The translations under genes were made by a program, and so were the position numbers. Below are positions 35,042 through 44,616 of a DNA stretch of 64,000 nt, piece by piece; within the stretch, counting starts at the first letter, position 1, and each line of letters opens with the position of its first letter. The DNA is taken from NCBI GenBank assembly GCA_021582295.1, contig CP091137.1, positions 1,630,001 to 1,694,000 of the forward strand, in the 5' to 3' direction. The stretch comes from Candidatus Thiovulum stygium. GTDB lineage: Bacteria > Campylobacterota > Campylobacteria > Campylobacterales > Thiovulaceae. Below the pieces are notes generated by a model, which ran no database searches, was not told where the DNA came from, and saw only the letters and a program-made list of their open reading frames with translations.

Positions 35042-36339
35042 TTAAATTTTGCCTCTAAGTTGATAAGTAATATCACCAGCTCCAAAACCAATAATAAGAC
35101 CACTATTTATATCTTCACCATCTGAAAGAGTTATAACTCCATTTTTAACAATTATTCTATCTGAAAAACTTAAGTTATATCTTTTAAAAAGTCCTGCAAA
35201 ATCGATATGAATAGGTAATTCTCCAGCTTCCCAAACAGGCAAAATAATCAATCGTGAAACTCCAGCAAAACAAGATATAAAATGATTAATATTATCGATA
35301 GTTCTACTATATTTATGCGGTTGCCAAATAGCGATAATTTTTTCGACATTCATCATTTTGCTATATTCAAAAGCTGATTGTAAAGTTACTTCAATTTCAG
35401 TTGGATGATGACCATAATCGTCAATTAAAATAAAATTATCGTTTTTCTGTAAAATATCAAATCTCTTTTCAGTTCCACGATATCTAAGAATTCTAGTGCG
35501 AATAGTTTCTAGTTCTAAACCATAATCGAGAGCTGTTAAAATTGCTAATGAAGCATCAATTGCAACATGAAAACCGAAACCCCAAACTGCAAATTTTCCA
35601 AAATTTTTAAGCGAAAATTCTAAAAAGGTTCGTCATCAATTATTTTAGAATTTAGATCAAAAATATCTTTAGATGGATATAATCTAGTACCAACTATATC
35701 TAAAGTTGATAAAAAAGGATCTTCAGCATTAAAAACTCGATAAGGTGCAATTTCTAAGAATTTTTTATAACTAGAATAGAATTTATCGAGGTCATAATTA
35801 TAATATTCCATATGTTCAGGTTCAGCATTAGTAACAATAGCAAAATATGGATTAGAATTTAAAAAACTACCATCACTTTCATCAGCCTCAAAAACGACCT
35901 CATCAAGATCAGAACGATAATGCATATTTGAACCAAAATATTTATTATAAGCTCCAACGATAGAACTTGAATCGATTATAACTGACAGAATAGCTGTTGT
36001 TGTGCTTTTACCGTGAGCTCCACAAATAGAAAATATTCGATTGCTAGTTAAAATTTTTTTCAAGGCTTCATTTCGAGGTAAAATTTTAATGCCTCGTTTT
36101 CTAGCTTCAATAACTTCGATATTATCTTGACGAATAATAGCAGAATGTATAATTAAATCTTGATCTATAATTACATTTGCAGAATGTGGAACATTTATTT
36201 TAATACCAATTTTTTCTAAATCTTTTGTAATTCTATTAGCTTTTTGATCAGAACCAGAAACAATATGTCCCTGTTTATATAAATATTGAGCTAATCCAGA
36301 AATACCGATTCCACCGATTCCGATGAGGTGTATTTTCAT
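35042..36339 (-). CDS. murC: UDP-N-acetylmuramate--L-alanine ligase, frameshifted at T5 tract
   Basis: Adds the first amino acid to UDP-MurNAc in peptidoglycan synthesis. The best start is the ATG at 36339 (AGGAG upstream, 4-base overlap with the gene before). N-terminal part: MKIHLIGIGGIGISGLAQYL, ATP loop CGAHGKSTTTAI, and EADESDGSF. The first frame stops at 35620; the following codons (LEFSLKNFGKFAVWGFGFHVAID, then DYGHHPTEIEVTLQSAFEYS, IAIWQPHKYSRT) continue in another frame to 35042. One extra T in the T5 run (plus-strand A5 at 35622-35626) unites them. MurC is essential, so this is more likely a base-calling error or slippage than a real knockout. Confidence 0.9.
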
Positions 36340-36929
36340 TTCATCTCCTGTGATCTTTTGATCGATTCTCGCAATAAACAAGCATTATCATGTAAAAATT
36401 TATTCGCATTATCTTTAAAATATAAAATAAAAAAACTCTCATTTTCAAGATTCATTCGTTCCATATCAACAAAATCTTCAATAAATTTATTAAATTCGAT
36501 TTTTTTCAAAACAGCAATCAAATGTATTTGCATAGCACCTTTAAAAAGTGGTTCTTCAGTAATAATCGAAAGCATTACAAATAATTCTTCAGCTTCTATA
36601 AAAGCATTACTATGATATTGTTCAATAGCGAATTCATAAATTGCTCTCAAAGTATAATGATCATTAGATATTTCTAAATTAAAATTCTCATTAGTTTCTA
36701 GTTTTTGATGAAAATGAGAAAGAGCAAATTCCAAAATTAAATTATAAATTTTATCGATTCGTTCGTTTTGATTACCAAGCATAAGTAAAGAATCTAAAAC
36801 ATCATATAATTTTTCTATATTTTTTTCAGAAATAGCACTATTTTCAGAATTAACTAATTGCTTTAAAAATTCGCTATTTTGTCGTAAATCTTCAATATTT
36901 CCAAAATCTTTTTCGTTTATAAAAGACAA
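36336..36929 (-). CDS. Hypothetical helical protein upstream of murC
   Basis: 197 aa, predicted almost wholly helical and acidic, resembling TPR-like or SycD-like helical hairpin proteins (FAIEQYHSNAFIEAEELFVMLSIITEEPLF), but no family is clearly recognised. Overlaps murC by 4 bases (ATGA) and is 23 bases downstream of cysQ on the same strand. Confidence 0.65.
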   Translation of the reverse strand: MSFINEKDFGNIEDLRQNSEFLKQLVNSENSAISEKNIEKLYDVLDSLLMLGNQNERIDKIYNLILEFALSHFHQKLETNENFNLEISNDHYTLRAIYEFAIEQYHSNAFIEAEELFVMLSIITEEPLFKGAMQIHLIAVLKKIEFNKFIEDFVDMERMNLENESFFILYFKDNANKFLHDNACLLRESIKRSQEMK

Positions 36930-36952
36930 ATTATTTCCTTTATTTATAAAAA

Positions 36953-37750
36953 TTAAACAGCTATAAAATTAGGATTATGTAAATCCTCTTTATTATATAT
37001 CAAAGGTTCTAATTCAGCTGAACGATTAATATATTCGATAGGATTAGAATCTTTTATATATTTATAAATATCTCGCCCAGTTTCTCGCAAAATTATATGT
37101 GATGCAGCAGTGTCCCATTCCATTGTTGGAGCAATTCGAGGATATAAATCTTTTTTGCCTTCAGCCAACATACATAATTTTAAACTACTGCCTCGAGATG
37201 AAAGAGCAACTTGTTCAAATTCTGTTTCGAGAGTTTCAATGAATTTTTTTGTTTTGTCATTCCACCAATTTCGACTTGTAACAACTTTGATTTTTTTTCT
37301 CTCAAAATTTTGACATTTTAATAATTTCACACCATTTTTATAAGCTCCAGAACCTTTTTTTGCATAATATGTTTCTCTACTAATAGGTATATTTACAACA
37401 CCAAAAATAGGTTCATTTTTATAAATTAGTGCGATATTAACTGTAAATTCTCCAAGTTGTTTAATAAATTCTCGAGTTCCGTCAAGTGGATCAACAAGCC
37501 AAAAATATTCCCAATTTTTGCGAATTTCATATGGCAAAATATCACCCTCTTCAGAAAGAATAGGAATATTCGGATATAGCGATTTTAAGCCATTAAAAAT
37601 AATTTCATGAGCTGAACGATCAGCATCTGTAATTGGAGAACCATCATCTTTTTGATCAACTTTAAATTGAGAATAGTAATATTTCATGATCTTTCCACCA
37701 GCAATTTCTGCTATATCTATAATTTCTTCTATTCTAATTGAAGATAACAT
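36953..37750 (-). CDS. cysQ: 3'(2'),5'-bisphosphate nucleotidase, inositol monophosphatase family
   Basis: 265 aa. Converts PAP from sulfate activation to AMP, or may act on inositol phosphates. Metal-binding motifs: SEEGDI (about 65-70), WLVDPLDGTREFIKQLGEFTVNIALI (about 84-109), and the late MEWDTAASHIILRETG. The DGT.EF. and WDTAA pairs match CysQ better than SuhB. Lies between mtnN and the helical protein; short gaps suggest an operon through murC. Confidence 0.88.
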   Translation of the reverse strand: MLSSIRIEEIIDIAEIAGGKIMKYYYSQFKVDQKDDGSPITDADRSAHEIIFNGLKSLYPNIPILSEEGDILPYEIRKNWEYFWLVDPLDGTREFIKQLGEFTVNIALIYKNEPIFGVVNIPISRETYYAKKGSGAYKNGVKLLKCQNFERKKIKVVTSRNWWNDKTKKFIETLETEFEQVALSSRGSSLKLCMLAEGKKDLYPRIAPTMEWDTAASHIILRETGRDIYKYIKDSNPIEYINRSAELEPLIYNKEDLHNPNFIAV

Positions 37751-37768
37751 ATTAAAAATTCTTTTAGT

Positions 37769-38455
37769 TTATATTTTTTCGATCATCGAAACGATAAAAT
37801 CTGCACTTTTTTTAGCAGATTCGTTTAAAAATGAGTCGAAATCTATTCCAGCCTCTTCGTCGGCACTGTCGCTAATAGCTCTTAAAACAAAAAATGGAAC
37901 TCCAAGAGATTTGCAAATTGTTGCAACAGCTCCACCTTCCATTTCGATTGCATCGGCATTAAAATTATTTTTAACCCATTCTTTTCGAGATTTATCAGCT
38001 ACAAATTGATCACCAGTTGCAATAATTCCTATATTTAAATTTATATTTAAATTTTTTGCGACCTCATCAGCAATTTGATTTAAGAGATTATCGCTATCGA
38101 TAAAACGAGAACCTTCAGGCACAAAACCGAAAGGATGTCCAAAAGCGGAAATATCTAAATCGTGTTGGCATAAACTCGAAGCTCTAATTAAATCACCGAT
38201 TTTTAAATTTTTATTTAAACTTCCAGCAACTCCACTAAAAAGCATTTTTTGAATCTTAAATTTTTCGATCATGATCGAAGCAGTTAGAGATGAAAAAACT
38301 TTACCAATTTTGCTATAAGCAATAACTACATTTTGATTATATATTTTGCCAAAATAATATATATTTTCTCCATAATTCATAGAACTAAGTGAAGTTGTTA
38401 ATTTTAAAATAGGTTCTATTTCTTCTCTCATTGCACCTAAAATGCCTATTATCAT
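37769..38455 (-). CDS. mtnN: 5'-methylthioadenosine/S-adenosylhomocysteine nucleosidase
   Basis: 228 aa. Hydrolyses MTA, SAH and, in many Campylobacterota, aminofutalosine for menaquinone synthesis. MIIGILGAMREEIEPIL at the N-terminus, FSGVAGSLNKNLKIGDLI, DAIEMEGGAVATIC and the catalytic Asp in LRAISDSADEEA are present. ATG overlaps the stop of the TPR-protein gene by 4 bases. Confidence 0.93.
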   Translation of the reverse strand: MIIGILGAMREEIEPILKLTTSLSSMNYGENIYYFGKIYNQNVVIAYSKIGKVFSSLTASIMIEKFKIQKMLFSGVAGSLNKNLKIGDLIRASSLCQHDLDISAFGHPFGFVPEGSRFIDSDNLLNQIADEVAKNLNINLNIGIIATGDQFVADKSRKEWVKNNFNADAIEMEGGAVATICKSLGVPFFVLRAISDSADEEAGIDFDSFLNESAKKSADFIVSMIEKI

Positions 38456-40965
38456 CTTTGAAATTCCTCATTATTTTCAGCTATTTTAACATTGAAATCA
38501 AAGAAATCAGAAAAGAAATTCTCATTTTCAAATTTCTTAAATAGAATTGAACCAGCTTCAAAATTTTTAGCTTCTAAATACAAAAGTCCAAGTGCATATC
38601 TAGTTTCAAGATTCATTTTATTTTCAAGTCTTGCTAATTCAAAAAGTGCTACAGCATTTGCAAAATGTTTTGAACCAATTGCTGAAACACCAGCTAAAAA
38701 TAGAGTTCTTGAATCTTTTATACCAAAATCATCAATTAATTTATTATAAAGCTGATAAGCTTCTTCAAATTTTTTATTCATTAAAAGTGTATAAGCAAAG
38801 GCTTGAATTACACCTTCGCGATTTATTTTTTCAGAATTATGATGTTTTCTAATTCTATTTTCTAATTCAGGTAATTTTCCTGTTAAAAGAGCAAATTTAA
38901 TCCACATCTCTTGAGAAATTCGTGAGCCATAATAAAAATCAAAAATTGGAACTGAACGACTTTGAAAATATGAAATTGTCTCTTTTGAGAATTTTTTAAT
39001 ATCTCCAGAACCATAATTTGAGAATAAAAAAAGCATATGTGGTAAAAGTTCATTTGGTAATTTCGAAGCTATCATTTTAGAAATTTTTTTATTTTCATCA
39101 GAATTATTTAACTGTTTATCAAGAATATTAGTAATAATATAAGCAAAACCTAAATTAAATAAATCAGTTTTATCTTTGCTATCAAGTTCAGTAACCCAAT
39201 CTTGCATAGCACCAAAACCGTTAGTTTGAAAAGCCAAAAGAGTTTCATATAAAGTTCGTTCTTTATTATTTGGTTCTAAAGCTAAATTTTCTTTTAAGAC
39301 TTCGGTTAATTTATCGATATCTTCACCGACCAAATCACCAGTTAAAATTGCAAAAATACCAGATAAATAATCTCTTGAATTAAGATGAAAACTTCGTCTA
39401 AAATGTTCGTGAGCTTTGATAAAATCGCCAAGTTGGGCATAACTCAAACCTAAATCATAATGTAAAACAGCATGTTTTGGATTATTTAACTCAACTTCTT
39501 TTAAAATTTTATTTCCAATTCGTAATCTTCGATTTAAAATTTCTCTAACAGCTAGAACTATATTTTTATTAACATCAGAAGTTTTTGCAACATCGATGAG
39601 GTAACCAGTTGCTTCATCATTATCACCTATTGATATATTTGCACTTCCTTTTTTAATCATATTTATACTTTGTTTTGCATCAAAAATTTTATAAGGTGCA
39701 AAATAAAATAAAATCTGATAATTTACATGTTTTGAAAATTGAAGCTCTTTTTGAAATTTTTGTTGAGCTTTTTGGACATCAAATAAACTCTCTTGAAGAG
39801 AAGGCATTAAAGAATAAGAGTAATTTAATTTTTCATTATATTTACTCCATAAATTACCAATAGAAATTCCTCCTTCACGAACTGAGCCATCTTTTAAAGA
39901 GATAAGCGAATCGGCATATCGCAACCTCATCAATTCTGAATTATCATCTTCAAATTTTCTCAATTCTAAAGCTCTACCAATCATATCTCGAGCCTGTTTA
40001 AGTTCCCCCATATTTGCATAAATTAAGCCTAAATTTCCGACATCACTATTATCGATAGTTCTTTCGAGTGCTGAAGCACTTCCAACATAATTTTCAAAAA
40101 GTAAATTAATTCGACTTTCCATCATATTTTGTTCTTCTGGAAAATATTCTGAACTTCGATGATAAAGTGGTGAAAAAGTTTCAAAATAGTTTCCTCTATA
40201 AAATTGTATTAATGAATAATAATAACTATATAAAGGAGAATCTAATTCACTAGGAAGATGGGTATAAGCCAAGTCTAAATATGCTTTTTGACTAGCAGTA
40301 TCATTAAGTTCTTTACTACAAACAGAAGCATTAATGGCACTTGGAGTGATATGTTCATGATTTTGAATTGCTCGATTAAAAGCTTCGAGAGCTTCACCCC
40401 ATTGACCTTTTTTTGCTCGAGCAACACCTAAATTATAATAAGATAATGAAGCATTATAAGTTGCAATTCGTCCATATAATTGTAAAGCTTCAGTTTTTGC
40501 ACCTTCACTATAAAGTAAATTGGCTTTTTTTACAAGTTCTTCAACTTGAGACTCTTTTGTTTGATTTACAACTTGAGGTCTTTTTTTAAATGTTAAATCT
40601 TTAAAATCATTGATATTATATTGATGATTTTTTTCACCTACAATTTCTAAATCATCTTCTTGGGCTAAAAATATTAATAACATTCCTAAAACAATAGAAG
40701 CAGATAATCCAGAAAGTCCATAATTTATAAATTTTGGTTTATTTGCTTCATAATATTTTAAAAATTTTTCTTTTTGTTCATTTAATATAACTTTTGGATC
40801 TAATATAGAAATATTAATACTATGTTTTTGTCTCTGTTTTTCTTTTTGTTTATTGTTAGATAGTTCTCCTTCTTTGAGAACTATTTTTTCATCTATTTCA
40901 TTGAATTCTTGTTCGAAATCAGTTTCAAGTTCTTGAGAACTATTATTTTTATTATTTTGTGCCAT
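38452..40965 (-). CDS. Membrane-anchored TPR protein, PflB-like
   Basis: 837 aa. An acidic/lysine-rich N-terminal segment (about 1-70) is followed by one membrane span (about 78-100, LSGLSASIVLGMLLIFLA) and a long periplasmic region with many TPR-like helical pairs (for example VEELVKKANLLYSEGAKTEALQLYGRI, SYYNLGVARAKKGQWGEALEAFNRAI, AVLHYDLGLSYAQLGDFIKAHEHFRRS). Layout and size match PflB of Campylobacter, a TPR protein of the flagellar motor scaffold that recruits stators; this assignment is by architecture, not by a unique motif. It follows the PilZ gene on the same strand and is coupled to mtnN. Confidence 0.75.
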   Translation of the reverse strand: MAQNNKNNSSQELETDFEQEFNEIDEKIVLKEGELSNNKQKEKQRQKHSINISILDPKVILNEQKEKFLKYYEANKPKFINYGLSGLSASIVLGMLLIFLAQEDDLEIVGEKNHQYNINDFKDLTFKKRPQVVNQTKESQVEELVKKANLLYSEGAKTEALQLYGRIATYNASLSYYNLGVARAKKGQWGEALEAFNRAIQNHEHITPSAINASVCSKELNDTASQKAYLDLAYTHLPSELDSPLYSYYYSLIQFYRGNYFETFSPLYHRSSEYFPEEQNMMESRINLLFENYVGSASALERTIDNSDVGNLGLIYANMGELKQARDMIGRALELRKFEDDNSELMRLRYADSLISLKDGSVREGGISIGNLWSKYNEKLNYSYSLMPSLQESLFDVQKAQQKFQKELQFSKHVNYQILFYFAPYKIFDAKQSINMIKKGSANISIGDNDEATGYLIDVAKTSDVNKNIVLAVREILNRRLRIGNKILKEVELNNPKHAVLHYDLGLSYAQLGDFIKAHEHFRRSFHLNSRDYLSGIFAILTGDLVGEDIDKLTEVLKENLALEPNNKERTLYETLLAFQTNGFGAMQDWVTELDSKDKTDLFNLGFAYIITNILDKQLNNSDENKKISKMIASKLPNELLPHMLFLFSNYGSGDIKKFSKETISYFQSRSVPIFDFYYGSRISQEMWIKFALLTGKLPELENRIRKHHNSEKINREGVIQAFAYTLLMNKKFEEAYQLYNKLIDDFGIKDSRTLFLAGVSAIGSKHFANAVALFELARLENKMNLETRYALGLLYLEAKNFEAGSILFKKFENENFFSDFFDFNVKIAENNEEFQR

Positions 40966-41019
40966 TATTACTCTTGTTAAATCTGAAATAATGACATTCT
41001 ACCAAACGGATATATTTTT

Positions 41020-41517
41020 CTAGCCCTCTTTTTTCTTAAGACCTAACCAACCTTTTATTTCATCAACGAAATTCCAAAAAGTTAATTTAAAAGCCATTCT
41101 GATACTTGCAGATTTTGCTGCATTTGAAAACAAAAGCCATAAACTAGAAAATGGGGATCTTGGATCTTCTTGATAATCCATTTCATGCCATCTTGTTTTT
41201 TCGCCAAATATCAAAGCAACTAATTTTCGTCTTAAATCTGTGTCAGTATCAGCATTTTTAAACCTCATCGTAAATCTGTTTCCGAATAAAAATCTTAAAA
41301 AGTTTCCATAAATTGGAAAAAGACGACCATCATTATCATAAATTAAAATTTTTATCTCTTGTCCTGAACTTAATTTTGGTTTCATTTGTTCAACAACTGA
41401 TGGAGCAAATTGAACTGCTAAACCAGAAAGAGATAAATCGAAAATTTGACCAATATATGTCTCTGTTTCTACTTTAACGATAATTTTTTCATTTGACGGA
41501 ACTCGAACATATTCACG
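41020..41517 (-). pseudogene. PilZ-domain protein, 5' end cut off by group II intron fragment
   Basis: The last 166 codons of a PilZ protein. At the break the frame reads REYVRVPSNEKIIVKV then YIGQIFDLSLSGLAVQF, giving the RxxxR-like and D.S..G motifs that bind cyclic di-GMP. The visible start (MKPKLSSG, 41385) is internal. The preceding codons have been lost or moved: the plus-strand sequence from 41518 is the 5' end of a group II intron. The intron lies antisense to the gene, so splicing could not rescue it. Located before the PflB-like gene, hinting at a link with motility. Confidence 0.8.
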
Positions 41518-42056
41518 GTGCGATTCGTTAGTTAGACGAAATAAACAAATCTAACTGGTTTATACTTATAGAGTATAAATTAACTGATATTCTGATTACT
41601 GGAATGAGAGAGTAACGACTCGAAACGGTAAGCCTGAGACTCCGATATGCGATAAGAATCGTTAAATTCGAATCGTATAAAGCTCGGTAAAGTCGGTTGT
41701 GGTGTTAGCCTAATTATAGAAATATAAAGGAAATGCGACCTCGAGGGAGGCGACTAACATATAGATCGGGGCTCTATAAAATTTTTATGATGAGTATGTT
41801 ACTAAAAGTAACGGACAAATTTCCGAATTCAACAGTCTAAAATAGTAATAAATCGAAAGGTTTATCATTTAATAAAGGACAATCGAGGTAAAGTAAAAAT
41901 CTGTTTTATGAAATACCTTATATCATTAAAGGTGATATCCAGATTGTAGGCTGATGGGGAACATCTAACAAAATATGTAAAGATAAGAATATCGGAACGA
42001 AGAAAGTTACAGATATTGAGATTTAACGATCGAGGAAATAGTTAGCCATAAGATAT
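41518..42056 (+). mobile_element. Group II intron, 5' fragment (domain I and following)
   Basis: Begins with the bacterial group II consensus GTGCG and matches the reverse-strand copy entering from the window edge at 64000: from about 41689 the two align for about 370 bases with few differences (shared stretches include GGAAATGCGACCTCGAGGGA and TTAACGATCGA). The first 40 bases can form a 7-bp stem AGTTAGA/TCTAACT. Similarity ends near 42056, where a protein-gene fragment takes over. There is no reverse transcriptase, domain V or 3' end, so this copy is dead. Confidence 0.85.
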
Positions 42057-42527
42057 ATCAACATCATTAACATAAATGTCTATATAACTATTGTTTTCAA
42101 GAATTACATTATTGAAAATTGCTGAATGTGAATTCGAATTGCTTTTTTCACTAATATAATATTGAGTTCCGCCAAAAGTTAAATCAGCACTAATATCAGG
42201 CGAACCACCAAAAATATCCCAATTACTACCTTTTGAACTTATAGAAACAGATACATTATAAATAGCTTTTTTATTTATTACATTGATAGTTTTTGAAGCC
42301 AAATAATATTGATTATTTGTTGTTAAAGATATGTTCCATTCACCCTCTGTCAAGTTTAAATCAATACTTTTTGCTTCAATCGTAAGATTATAATCCTTAT
42401 TAGATACAACCCATTTATAATTAGCAATATTCTGATCTCCAATATTTTTAGCACTAAGTTTATATAAATCTGAAAAATATCCTGATGTATTATAACTATT
42501 TTTTCTCCAAGATATGTAAATACTCAT
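42042..42527 (-). pseudogene. Fragment of a beta-sandwich surface protein between intron and methyltransferase
   Basis: 161 open codons, but the first eleven overlap the methyltransferase 3' end out of frame and the last five lie in intron sequence. Only the middle (about NTSGYFSDLYKLSAKN to SYIDIYVND) looks native. It resembles a PKD/Ig-like repeat (ANYKWVVSNKDYNL, LTEGEWNISLTTNNQ), typical of large secreted proteins. Both ends have been cut by neighbouring insertions, so this is a remnant. Confidence 0.6.
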
Positions 42528-43494
42528 AAGTCATATTTGCCTTATGATTTCTATTTTCGGTTTTATCCGCTTTAAATCTTTGGTATTCTTTGGTTTTCAA
42601 ATCATAAGAACCGTAGTTCTCCATAATCTTTCTAACTTCATCTGCACTCATAAGACCTTCATTGTTGTAACTTAGAAATATATATTTAAAGTTTGCATTT
42701 TTTATCAACGCTTCAAAACTTTTAGCCACCTCATTTTTTTTGCAGTAGTTTGAACGGTTGTATTCCCTTAGTCCTGTTTTACCAATAGGAACAAAATCAT
42801 CATACAAAGTTATCGTATTTAAGAGATGATAGTTTGCACTATATTGTCTTTGGTTGTAAGGTGGGTCAAGGTATAAAATATCCCCTTCAATTTTTTTAAT
42901 AAGCTCATTTGCATCTTCGTTATAAACTTTGTGTTCATTTTCATTTTCTTCAAAAAGTGCAGGCTCTAGTATCAATTCTTTAGAAGCTGACTTTTTTATA
43001 TGTTTCAAATATGCTCCATATACAGAAGCTGTATTTGCTACTTTATCAGCACTTTCAATCAATGAAGCAAGTAAAAAATAGTACTCACTTGGGCTTATTG
43101 TTTGAGCTTTTTGCCATTCATCGATTTTAGTTCTGATGGTATCTATCTTCTTACCATTAATATCGCTAAAATATTGCCGTTCACCATGACCGCCTAGACA
43201 ATAGTTTTTATAGATAAACCCATCTTCTTTTAAATCCAAACTATTTAACTCATCAATCAAGTGAGAATAAGCAAATCCAATATGATTTCCAATGTAATTT
43301 TTGTTAAGAACAAAACTATAACTTTCTAAATCATTTGTAATAACTTGCTTTACCTCTTTTTTTACACTTCTTCCAACCGCTCCAGTTCCAGCAAAAATAT
43401 CACAAAATACTTTATCTTCTAATTCACCACTTGAATTTTTAATCGTATCTTTTATCCAAGATGAAAGTTTAAATTTTGAGCCGATATAATTCAT
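42496..43494 (-). CDS. D12-class adenine-N6 DNA methyltransferase (M.NlaIII-like)
   Basis: 332 aa. Methylates adenine in the recognition site of the partner nuclease. N-terminal MNYIGSKFKLSSWI and VFCDIFAGTGAVGR (motif I, AdoMet binding), and LYLDPPYNQRQYSANYHLL (motif IV, DPPY), in the order of the D12 (alpha) class. With the IceA/NlaIII-like nuclease at 43764, the likely target is CATG; this is inference from family resemblance. Starts at the stop of the HTH gene (TAATG). Codon use includes more non-CGA arginine than neighbours, in line with transfer. Confidence 0.88.
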   Translation of the reverse strand: MNYIGSKFKLSSWIKDTIKNSSGELEDKVFCDIFAGTGAVGRSVKKEVKQVITNDLESYSFVLNKNYIGNHIGFAYSHLIDELNSLDLKEDGFIYKNYCLGGHGERQYFSDINGKKIDTIRTKIDEWQKAQTISPSEYYFLLASLIESADKVANTASVYGAYLKHIKKSASKELILEPALFEENENEHKVYNEDANELIKKIEGDILYLDPPYNQRQYSANYHLLNTITLYDDFVPIGKTGLREYNRSNYCKKNEVAKSFEALIKNANFKYIFLSYNNEGLMSADEVRKIMENYGSYDLKTKEYQRFKADKTENRNHKANMTYEYLHILEKK

Positions 43495-43715
43495 TATTTC
43501 TCTTTTGTGTTTTTTTCTTTGATAATCTCAAGCGGACTAATATCAAAAAACTCTGCTAATTCAACTACATTACTTTTTATAGGGATAAACTTATCCGATA
43601 AAATATTTGATAGTTGAGTTTTTGAAATACCCAAACTATTTGCCAACTCTTGTAATCTTGCAATTTGTTTTTTTGCCATTAATTCTCTTATTTTAAATTT
43701 ATCAATTTCTACCAA
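43494..43715 (-). CDS. Small HTH regulator of the restriction-modification system
   Basis: 73 aa XRE-type protein: helix-turn-helix at about 21-45 (LQELANSLGISKTQLSNILSDKF), followed by NVVELAEFFDISPLEII. Position between nuclease and methyltransferase and its one-base overlap with the latter suggest a controller-like role in balancing the two enzymes, but classic C proteins usually precede the nuclease gene. Confidence 0.75.
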   Translation of the reverse strand: MVEIDKFKIRELMAKKQIARLQELANSLGISKTQLSNILSDKFIPIKSNVVELAEFFDISPLEIIKEKNTKEK

Positions 43716-43763
43716 AATTATATCCTATTTTTATTTAAAAGTCAAATATTTTATGAACTATTA

Positions 43764-44399
43764 TTAACTATTTGATGAATTTTTTAATTCTAAAGCTTGT
43801 CTAAATGCAATTGGGTCATACCAAAAACAACCAATACAACCTAATTCCGCCGTATAATTACTATTTCCTACTGTAAATGATACAGGATAACCCAGTAATT
43901 TTGCATCATATCGCAGATTGGTTTCTTTACATTCTTTGCAGAATTGCCTTTTTGCATCATTCGCTGGTTTGCTAAGAGGTTGGAAGTCATCTATTGTCTG
44001 AGTAGTTGTATTCATAACTCTTGAATCATCTTTTCTTCCATCTTTATGGTCTACTTCTGTTTTATGGTCACAACTTCTATTTGTTCCTAGTATTACACAT
44101 CTTTTTTGTGCAATTTCTCTTTTTATATCACTTCTTATAGATTGAGTATGAGTTGAAGTATGACAAGTATTAAATCCATTTAATCGAATTCTATCAATTT
44201 TATTTCCAGTAGTAATTGATTTATCCGTTTCTAAAATATATTTTTTTGCTATAGTTGATGATTTTCGACCCCAGTTTAAACCATTTAGTAACTCTAATGT
44301 TGAATATCTTCCAACAAATTCAGATGTATTAACCCATCTTGATATACCATTCTCATCTGGTTGTGCTAATTCTAAAAATAATTCTTGTTGTGTTGGCAT
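43764..44399 (-). CDS. HNH restriction endonuclease, NlaIII/IceA1-like
   Basis: 211 aa. N-terminal specificity region (ELFLELAQPDENGISRWVNTSEFVG, IRLNGFNTCHT) and the HNH core (CDHKTEVDHKDGRKDD, then PLSKPANDAKRQFCKEC) closely follow what I recall of NlaIII and the H. pylori IceA1 protein, which cut at CATG. Zinc-type cysteine pairs occur at CKEC and CIGC. Frame is complete, so the system could be active. Nothing on the plus strand overlaps it; pyrG starts 217 bases away divergently. Confidence 0.85.
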   Translation of the reverse strand: MPTQQELFLELAQPDENGISRWVNTSEFVGRYSTLELLNGLNWGRKSSTIAKKYILETDKSITTGNKIDRIRLNGFNTCHTSTHTQSIRSDIKREIAQKRCVILGTNRSCDHKTEVDHKDGRKDDSRVMNTTTQTIDDFQPLSKPANDAKRQFCKECKETNLRYDAKLLGYPVSFTVGNSNYTAELGCIGCFWYDPIAFRQALELKNSSNS

Positions 44400-44616
44400 T
44401 AGATAATTCCTTGTTTGATTAATAATATATTAAATTTTAACATATATAAGTTTATATTTAAATATAATTAATCTCATCTACTATATTGAATGATTCAACT
44501 TGTTTCAATATCACATATAATTCTATGAACAATTTTAAAATTTCAAATTTATTGCTAAAAATAGTAAATTAAAAAATTGAAATATCTTTAAATATATAAA
44601 ATATAGGAAATATAAT

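Noticed and set aside
41560-42040. tRNA or other structured RNA genes in the non-coding stretch
   Set aside because: No acceptor/T-arm pattern was found; the stretch aligns with the intron copy at the right edge and is explained by group II intron domain I.
42042-42527. A genuine 161-aa gene
   Set aside because: Both ends lie in unrelated elements (methyltransferase end and intron), so the frame is a fragment with an accidental start and stop.
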